The translations under genes and the position numbers were made by a program. A stretch of DNA of 64,000 nt from Plantago major (Eukaryota > Streptophyta > Magnoliopsida > Lamiales > Plantaginaceae): positions 1 to 64,000 of the forward strand of contig JAIFAC010000301.1 in assembly GCA_026545765.1 (NCBI GenBank), given 5' to 3'. Numbering within the stretch: position 1 is the stretch's first letter; every line of letters starts with the position of its first letter. Below are positions 56,901 through 64,000 of the stretch, piece by piece. Under the pieces are notes generated by a model. That model worked only from the letters and a program-made list of their open reading frames with translations, was not told where the DNA came from and did not search any database.

Positions 56901-57300
56901 GCGTATGCCCAATCGGCAACATAAAGACTACCTTTCCGAAAGCAACCAAGACTGCCCGCTTTGACTCATTGTCAATAAGTTTGCAATACTTTGCTTTGAA
57001 TTTCACAAAGAATCCTCTTCGCAAACCGGCTCATGCTAAATAGATTATATTTCAAACCTTTAACATGTAATACGCCGTGATTGTTAATGATCCCAATTTG
57101 ACGCTGCAGATCCCGAGAGGGATTTAATTCTCCTCCAAGATATCCGATGTCCGTCCAAAGGTTGCAAGCTTTGTAGTTGACCAGATTTGCTTTGTCTCAT
57201 GTCATGTGCTTTCCGCATGCACTATCAAATAGCCATTGAGCCTTAGTCCAAGAGGCGTTCTGCACAAAACAGGAAACAAGAGTTAGGTTCTTGCCTCAGA
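53957..57300 (-). pseudogene. Copia-E pol: protease, integrase, reverse transcriptase, RNase H
   Basis: The protease motif reads W-L-F-D-S-A-C, with D-S-A at 57226-57218 instead of D-S-G. Pre-integrase is at 56912-56637 and integrase at 56442-56092. A linker is at 56016-55444. The long clean frame 55363-54278 (361 codons) holds the whole reverse transcriptase ([32 protein letters not shown]) and part of RNase H ([20 protein letters not shown]). The tail to 53957 has HARTKHIDV-like and L-A-D-I-F-T-K blocks. This is the best-preserved reverse transcriptase in the window. It is broken elsewhere, mainly at CAG/CTG sites. Confidence 0.87.
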
Positions 57301-59760
57301 GATGGAACCACTTAGACTAAACATTCTTCCAAAGAGGAATCCACATTTTAGTGAATTTCTTGGGAGTTTGTTTTTGTCTAACTTGATCAAAAGGAGATGC
57401 AATAGAATCAGTAATTTTGATCTCAATCTTCCTTCTTGAGGTGTTTCTAAGTGTTCCCTTTGGTGCTTTCTGGACCCTGGGTTTCTAGGGTTGCTTTTCA
57501 GCAAACTTAGCCTTTCCGCCAGTTCCTTCTAGCTCGCATTCAGCTTTTCAAAGGCTTGAGATTTCTTCCACTTCGCCTATTGCTACGTAATATCACCATG
57601 CGCCATTGTTCTTGTCCTTCCTTATATTGTTGCGTATGACCTTTCCAATAGCATGATAGCCAATGCCATTTCAACACCTTCGCTTTCTCAATGCGCTTCG
57701 TAGTTTTACTAGTTTCTGCACCATCTTTATTTTCATAAAATGGTACAGTAGAGAATTTGCCTATTCCAGCAATTCTTCCCTTCCTTGTAATGCAGCAATG
57801 TGGATGGTTTCATGTCTGAGGGTTGTGTTTCTTTTCAGAGACCTTATCCACATGTTTCTTGTGAACTTGTTGTTCTTTCAAAGGCTGGGTTGCAACTCCT
57901 TTTCCTTTGTCAACTACCCTAGCTTTCTAATCAATGCTATAGGTGGTTGAAGAATCATTCTGTTGACTTTTTACAAAGGTCAACCTTTCATCACTCTTCT
58001 TCAGAGGAGATGAATTACTTGATTGTTCATCAAGTCCAAGTCCACCTTTCTCAGAAGGGTCTCTCAGATAGGATTGAACCTCATTGAGAGTGTCACTAGC
58101 CTTTGCATAACATTGGAAGGATAGCTCTTTCTTTCTGAGTTCTTCATTCTCAAAAAGCAGCTTCATCATTTTCTCATTAAGTTCATCCAAGGCTAGTTTG
58201 TGAGAATTTTCATTCTCAGATATCTGAGCTTTCAAAAAGGCTATTTCAGCGTTCTTGTTCTCGACACTGTTAGCTCAAACCTCTTTTCAAGAGTTTTTTG
58301 CTTTCCTCTAGAATTCGGTTTTGGATCAGGCTTCCGTAAATTCTTTCTCATAACGATCCAATTCACTCTTGACCAACTCCAGATCCTCAATTCCATCATC
58401 ACTCTCATAGTACAGAAATTGTGAATTGTTAGTTACCTCATCACCATAAGACACATTTCAATGTTGAGATGTCCGGACCAAAGAATCTCAAAGAACTCCA
58501 CACATTTCATTCTTCTTATATCAAGTCGATTACATCGTGGGTGATTCCACACAATTCTGGTGATGGTAGGTTTGAGTCATCTGAATCTCCATCTTCAGAA
58601 TCTGTCTCAATGTCTAGAGCATCAAGTTGAATTTGAATCTTCTTCCTTTCTTCAGTCAGTAAGGCCCTTTGATTTCTCTTGAAATTTCTTCTATCCTTCT
58701 TGTCATCTGTCTTGAGCTTGTTTAAAGCAGGACAATCTCTCTTGAAGTGACCAGCTGACAATAGAAGCGATATCATTTCCTATTTCGCAGCCTTCAAGAT
58801 TAACACCTTTCTGAATGGGGGTGTTCAGAGAGTTGTTCATTTGTGTGTTCTTGTACTGATGATAGTTTGGGCCAAGATGCTTTTTCAGCTTTTCTTTAGC
58901 TTTTCTTATCTCAATCTCTTGACAAATTTCTTCATGTGTCTTGCTGCAAGAGCATTTTCTTCAGATGCATCTTTGGTTTCCTTCTTTTCAGAAGTACCTT
59001 GAGAAACTAGAGCAACACTTTGCAACTTTTCAGCTGTTTGTTCTCTCTCAGTTGTCTCATAGTCTACAGTAGCAAGATGAGAGAAGAGCTCTACTAGAGT
59101 AATATTTGGCATCCCTTGGTTGAAATAAAAGAACTTAGTGTGCTCCCAGTTGTGATTGAGACTTCTGACAATAGTCTTGATCTTTTCTGGCTGGGAGTAT
59201 CTGTTGCTTTCACCAAGTGCAGCCATATCACTCATAAGGGTAGTAAACCTGAAATCAAGATCTTCCAGAGTTTTAGTAGGACCTTATTTGAAGTTTTGGA
59301 ACTTCAATTTAAGAACTTCGAACTTGTTTTCCTTGGTTTTCTCAGTTCCGGCACATATTTCTTCAATCAATTGCCAGGAAACTTTCGCCGTTTTAGCACC
59401 CCCTACGCTTTAATCGTATGCTCAGTGTCGATCCGATGATGATATTACAAGCTTGACCATCCAATCAAGCCTCGCATCTTCAGATGTCCAGAGCTCTCTT
59501 GGCTTGTCTTCATACATAATGCTTCCACGAGCAACACGACCACTAACACTAGCAGCCGCATCCTCGCTTCCATCTTCCTTGTCTGAGGCTTTTCTTCCAT
59601 CAGACACCTCAGTAACTTGTTTGAGTTGTCTGATTTTGATAGGCCCTTCATTGATGACATAGATCATCTCATCACTAATGGCCTCCAGATGGAGCATCAT
59701 GTTGTTCTTCCATTTCTTGTAGTTTTCTGGCTTCAGAACGGATGCATCACTCAGAGACAT
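57301..59760 (-). pseudogene. Copia-E gag
   Basis: The start ATG at 59760 gives MSLSDASVLKPENYKKWKNN. The open piece from there to 59422 carries the N-terminal gag domain. The piece 59235-58906 (MSDMAALGESNRYSQPEKIK, GMPNITLVELFSHLATVDYE) is the UBN2-like capsid part. A damaged zinc knuckle is at about 58760-58735 (AGHFKRDC readable). The piece 58235-57927 is coiled-coil-like (LDELNEKMMKLLFENEELRK, SYLRDPSEKGGLGLDE). Gag would form the particle and package RNA. It is shifted out of frame several times, but the order equals that of Copia-C gag. Confidence 0.82.
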
Positions 59761-59863
59761 ACCTGCACACTTAACACACAAATTATATAGTCCTCAGAAA
59801 GGGACAAAGTTCCTTCACCTATCTAGGGATCTAGGTTCAGTGCAGAAGGCTTGTGAACCTCCT

Positions 59864-59875
59864 GCTCTAATACCA
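59864..59875 (-). promoter_or_regulatory. Primer binding site (Copia-E)
   Basis: The minus-strand TGGTATTAGAGC lies two bases inside the 5' LTR end. It differs by one base from the initiator-Met tRNA complement TGGTATCAGAGC used by most plant copia elements. Confidence 0.85.
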
Positions 59876-59877
59876 CT

Positions 59878-60306
59878 TGTTGGTCCAGATAACGGCAAAG
59901 TAAAAGACTAGAGGGGGGGGGGGGGGAAATAGTCTTTTAAAACTTTTTTCGATAAACACAGTTTCTCAGAAACCTGGGGGTTTCTGATACTTAAATTCAG
60001 AGCGCGGAAGACATTAAGATAGGTAAGTGCAGAGACAATAAGTATGTGTGTGTGCTTTGCTGAAATGTAAATACAGAAAGGTATATGACACAGCAAGTAT
60101 AGTGGTATCTGGAGGTACGTAATCCTCCAACTAATCCACTTCGGTCTTTCTGAGACCTAGAATTCACTAGAACAGATAATTGAGTTCACCTTACAATAAT
60201 CCTATTCTAAGATTCCTAAACAAATGGTTCCCAACCAAATGTTCCCCCTGAGTTATTCCCCAGCTCCTAGAGCTAAATACTTCCTCTACTCAGATAACCT
60301 TGGAGT
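59878..60306 (-). repeat. Copia-E 5' LTR, 3' part only
   Basis: The end ACCAACA (complement of 59878-59884) adjoins the primer site. The LTR homology continues to 60306, where Copia-C begins. A poly-G run at about 59913-59927 corresponds to the conserved C-run near the LTR end and may be mis-sized. The rest of this LTR should lie beyond Copia-C, off window. Confidence 0.85.
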
Positions 60307-62002
60307 TGTTGGGAAATTTGTTGGGAAATTTGTTAGGAAATTTGTTAGATATTTTGTTAGAAATATCTGTTTAGATTTTGATCAGCAACATGATGACTTA
60401 TCTTAGTCTCAGAAAGGTGATTAGTACTCTTGGTTCACTTGAACATTGTAAAAGAGGAAACTCACTAAGTATGATAGTCTAGCTAATCTTGTATAGGATG
60501 TTAGGTCTCAAAATGTAATTTTTATTTTATGAAGAGAAGACCAAGAAGAAGACATCCAAGCAGAACAAGCTCAACGACATTGAAGACTTGAAGAAACTGC
60601 ACAAGATTACTGAAACTGTTTTTCAGATACCTTAGCCAGATATCTTGAAGACACGAATAGTTTTAAACAAACTGTGTCACAAGAGATATCTGAGAAATAA
60701 AAGGCCTATCTGAAAACAAGGAAAGTGTCCATGATATCTATTCTCGATACCTTGAGCATTAACCACATTTCAAAAGAAATATATATATTGCAAACAAAGT
60801 TGTTTCAATAAAAGTGGTATCCAAGATTGAAGATAAGGACGGCAAAGAATCGTATAACACTAGTCTCGATACAAAGCATAGTTCTGGCACTACAGACAAA
60901 AAGTATAGTACAATGCATTTAATGCACTGGACAGAGATGTCCGAATAAAAGCAACCAGCTTCAAGAAGAAGACAAAACTCGCTACAAGATTATACAGATA
61001 TCAATAGTTTGAATTTGAGCCTAACGGATACTATTCAAACGGCACTCAAATTCATCTATAAATATCAACACTTAGATCGCTTGAAGAGACACACCTTGAA
61101 CTGCATAAAACGTCAACATCTTACTCTCTCAAAGCAAATTACTTATCCTCAAAGCTTTCACATGCACCAAAGCTTTTGATCTTGAGTAACACCGAAGTTC
61201 TAAGTGTCCGATCCTAAACAAGCACAAATCTCGTGAAAGAGTTGAAACGAAAGATCAAGTATCCGAGATTCATTCTCTTGAACATTTATCTAAGACTTGG
61301 GGACAAGAAAAGAACAAGATACCATACATTGAAAAGTGTATTAAGTATACTTGATTCAGAGCTATCTCAATAATCAATAAGTTATTAAAGAAGCTCATCG
61401 ACAACTCAAACCAACACCATAATCAAGTGGAGTATGTGAAGTACTTAGTTTGAAAAATCGTGAATAACTCCAAGGTTACCGGAGTATAGGAAGTACTTGA
61501 TTTGGGAAACTAAGGAATAACTCCAAGGTTATTGAGTATAGCAAGTACTTAGCTTGGGAAGCTAGGGAATAACTCAAAAAGGTTTCTGAGTATAGGAAGT
61601 ACTTGGTTGTGAAAGCCGGGGAACAACTCAGGGGGAACATTTGGTTGGGAACCATTTGTTTAAAGGAATCTTAGAATAGGATTTTTGTAAGGAGAACTCA
61701 ATTATCTATTCTAGTGAATTCTAGGTCTCGAAGACCAAGTGGATTAGTTGGAGGATTACGCCACCTCCAGATACCACTATACTTGTGTGTTATTTATCTT
61801 TCAGATTTACATTTCAAAGAACACACACACACACACACTTTAACTGCTTCGCACTTATCTTTATTAAGTCTTCCGCTCGATTCTAAGTATCGATATCTAG
61901 TCAGATATCAGAGAAATAGTTTTTATCGACAAAAGTTTTAAAAGACTATTCACCCCCCCCCCCTCCCTCTAGTCTTTTACTTTGCCGTTATCTAGACCAA
62001 CA
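60307..62002 (+). repeat. Copia-C 5' LTR with a multiplied 5' tip
   Basis: It begins with 12-bp units TGTTGGGAAATT (twice), TGTTAGGAAATT and TGTTAGATATTT, then TGTTAGAAATATCTG. It ends TAGACCAACA at 62002. The promoter TATAAATA is at 61057-61064 and the C-rich CACCCCC box near 61950. The total is about 1.7 kb. Without the extra tip units it equals the Copia-D LTR. Confidence 0.88.
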
Positions 62003-62004
62003 AG

Positions 62005-62016
62005 TGGTATCAGAGC
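62005..62016 (+). promoter_or_regulatory. Primer binding site (Copia-C)
   Basis: TGGTATCAGAGC is the exact complement of the plant initiator-Met tRNA 3' end, two bases after the LTR. This fixes the element's orientation and LTR boundary. Confidence 0.93.
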
Positions 62017-62119
62017 AGGAGGTTCACAAGCCTTCTGCACTGAACCTAGATCCCCAGATAGGTGAAGGAACTTTGTCCATTTTTGAGGACTATTTAATTT
62101 GTGTGTTAAGTGTGCAGGT

Positions 62120-64000
62120 ATGTCTCTGAGTGATGCACCCATTCTCAAACCAGAGAATTACGAGAAATGGAAAAATAACATGATGCTCCACCTTGAAGCC
62201 ATAAGTGACGAAATTATCGAAGTGATAAAGAATGGCCCAATAGTCATTCAACAACTCAAACAAGTCATGCAGGTTTCTAATGGTAGAGACAGAGATCAAA
62301 GCGAAGGATCTTCACAAACCGATGCGTCAACAAGTGGGAGATCTACTAGTCAAGTCATTTACAAACCAAATCCCAGAGAACTCTGGACATCGGAAGATGC
62401 CAAGAGAAATCGTCTGGATGGTCAAGCTCGTAATATCATCATCAGATCGACACCTGAGCACATACAGTGTAAACTGTGGGGTGCTAAAACGACGAAAGTT
62501 GCTCGCAACCGATTGAAGAAATCTGCTTGAATCGAGAAAACCAAAGAAAACAAGTTCGAAGTTCTCAAGTTGAAATTTCAAAATTTCAAACAAGGACCCA
62601 CTGAAACTCTGGAAGAACTTGATTTCAGATTTACCACTCTCATGAGTGACATGGCAGCTCATGGGGAAAGCAACAGATACTCCCAGTCAGAAAAGATTAA
62701 GACTATTGTCAGAAGTCTTAACCACAACTGGGAGCATACCAAATTCTTTTATTTTAACCAAGGAATGCCAAATATCACTCTAGTGGAACTTTTCTCTCAT
62801 CTTGCTACTGTTGATTATGAAACAACTCAAAGAGAACAAACAACTGAAAAGTTGCAAAACGTTGCTCTAGTCACTCAAGGAACTTCTGAAAAGAAGAAAA
62901 TCAAGGAAGAAACTGAGGATGCTCTTGCTGCAAAGCAAATGAGCAAATATATCAGTCGAGAAATTGAAAGAAGGAAAGCCAAAGAGAAGCTGAAAAAGCA
63001 TCTAGGCTCAAACTATCACCAGTACAAAAATATGCAAAGCTCACGAACAAGCCATTCGTAAAGCATCATGTACTGAGGAAGCAGAAATTGGAAACGATAT
63101 CTGTTTCTATTGTCAGAAACCTGGCCACTTCAAGAAGGATTGTCCTGCCCTCAACAAACTAAGGACAGGTGACAAGAAAGATAGGAGAATCTTCAGAAGA
63201 AGCCAGAAAGCTTTGTTAACTAAAGAAAGAAAGAAAATCCAAATTCAACTGGATGCTCTAGACGTGAGACAGATTCTGAAGATGACAACTCAGATGACTC
63301 AACCTTACCATCACCAGAATTATGTAGATTTACTCATGATATAATCGACTTCGGCCTCAAGAAGAATGAAATGTGTGGAGTTGCTGAAATTGACGGTCCA
63401 GACATCTCCAACATAGAAATCTGTCTTATGGCTGATGAGGTAACACATACTTCTTGTTATACTTATGAAAGTGATGAAGAAGAAATAAAAAATCTAGAAA
63501 ATCTCAGGAAAGAACTTGACATCTATGAAAGAGAATTTCTAATGATCCGACCTAGAGCCGAAAACCTTGAAGAAGAAAAGAATTCTCTTGCAAAGGAAAA
63601 TTCTCAATTAGTTAAAGTATCTGAGAGAAAGGATGCTGAAAATGCATCTCTCAAAGCTCAGATATCTGAGACTGAAAAGTCACATAAAAAAGCAATGGCT
63701 GAATTACGAAAGAAATATGAAGATCTTCTTTCTGAGAACAAGGAATTCAAGAAGAAAGAATTATCTTTTCAATCTTATGCCAAAGCTAGTGACACTCTTA
63801 CTAAAGTACAATCTTACTTAAGAGATCCTTCAGAAAAGAAAGGACTTGGTCGAATACGCATAAATTGTTCTATCACTCAATAAGAGTAAGGAGAGAAGAA
63901 CATTTGTAAGTACTCAAGAAGACGGTTCCCATGCAATCTATAGTATCGGTGAGAAGACAAAGATTGTTGACAAAGGAAAGGCAATGACTAAACCTTTGGG
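62120..64000 (+). pseudogene. Copia-C gag, continuing past the window
   Basis: The ATG at 62120 gives MSLSDAPILKPENYEKWKNN. The first frame runs to a stop at 62528-62530, at a spot where Copia-E reads through, so the stop may be a base-call error. The next piece, 62570-63061, is the UBN2-like capsid domain (TETLEELDFRFTTLMSDMAA, MPNITLVELFSHLATVDYE). The zinc knuckle CFYCQKPGHFKKDC (CX2CX4HX4C) is at 63102-63143. The piece 63371-63883 is a coiled-coil region (ENLRKELDIYEREFLMIRPR, SYLRDPSEKKGLG). Gag packages the RNA and builds the particle. Compared with E the sequence is collinear; pol would follow to the right. Confidence 0.82.

Larger units (their letters stand above)
49211..60306 (-). 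mobile_element. Copia-E: nearly complete Sirevirus-like element (minus)
   Basis: Read right to left: 5' LTR part (60306-59878, interrupted by Copia-C), primer site (59875-59864), gag (59760 to about 57301), protease to RNase H (57300-53957), internal promoter-like block (53265-53180), env-like ORF (53054 to about 50740), polypurine tract (50396-50385) and a 3' LTR lacking its outermost part (50382-49211). The internal length is about 9.5 kb. All parts are present in Sirevirus order. Damage is patchy: 54000-56000 is clean, while 50400-52500 and 56000-58000 are full of CAG/CTG-type errors. Confidence 0.87.
60307..64000 (+). mobile_element. Copia-C: Sirevirus-like element (plus), continues past window
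   Basis: It has a complete 5' LTR, primer site and gag. It is inserted in the 5' LTR of Copia-E, so it is younger than E. Pol and env-like regions are outside the window. Confidence 0.87.

Overview
This is eukaryotic plant DNA, almost certainly from a dicot. It contains CACTA transposons whose ends begin CACTACAA, Ty1/copia retroelements of the Sirevirus type with an initiator-Met tRNA primer site, Stowaway- and Tourist-like MITEs, a long-TIR Mutator-like element, an F-box/FBA gene and telo-boxes (AAACCCTAA). The species cannot be named from the sequence alone. I see no prokaryotic feature, tRNA, rRNA or CRISPR array.

Layout. (1) 1-25.8 kb is a nest of transposons. CACTA-2 (outermost, left part off window) ends near 25797. 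Copia-A (5' part off window) is inserted in it and ends with a 3' LTR at 17103-18751. Copia-A's gag-pol gene is interrupted by CACTA-1 (433-7447). A small CACTA-3 (21859-22887, perfect TGT duplication) sits in the CACTA-2 transposase gene. (2) 25.8-34 kb is a gene island. It holds a single-exon nuclear-type protein gene (27216-27875) behind a cluster of E2F-like sites, a four-helix membrane protein gene (30212-30646), and an F-box pseudogene on the minus strand (33800 to 31598) that is split by a non-autonomous Mutator-like element carrying a foreign-looking ORF. Small MITEs lie between them. (3) 34-38 kb is gene-poor repeat, including a long degenerate tandem array and a possible Ty3/gypsy LTR edge. 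(4) 38-64 kb is a stack of related copia elements. Copia-B (minus) is broken by a 1.37-kb solo LTR. Copia-D (minus) keeps its 3' LTR and env-like region. Copia-E (minus) is nearly complete. Copia-C (plus) is inserted in the 5' LTR of E and runs off the window.

How the parts relate. Copies A, B, D and E all carry a long extra reading region downstream of pol, the env-like third ORF known from Sireviruses. In A, B and E, the three copies where the upstream region is visible, this ORF is preceded by a conserved TATA-containing block that looks like an internal promoter. The CACTA copies carry the usual two genes, a TNP2-type transposase and a Transposase_24/TNP1-type protein, all broken here.

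A warning for users: many CAG and CTG trinucleotides in the transposon tracts have become CG or CGT relative to sister copies in the same window, while the gene island looks normal. This resembles a base-calling error at CHG-methylated sites. Many apparent frameshifts and stops may therefore be artefacts, and pseudogene calls in the transposons should be read with that in mind.
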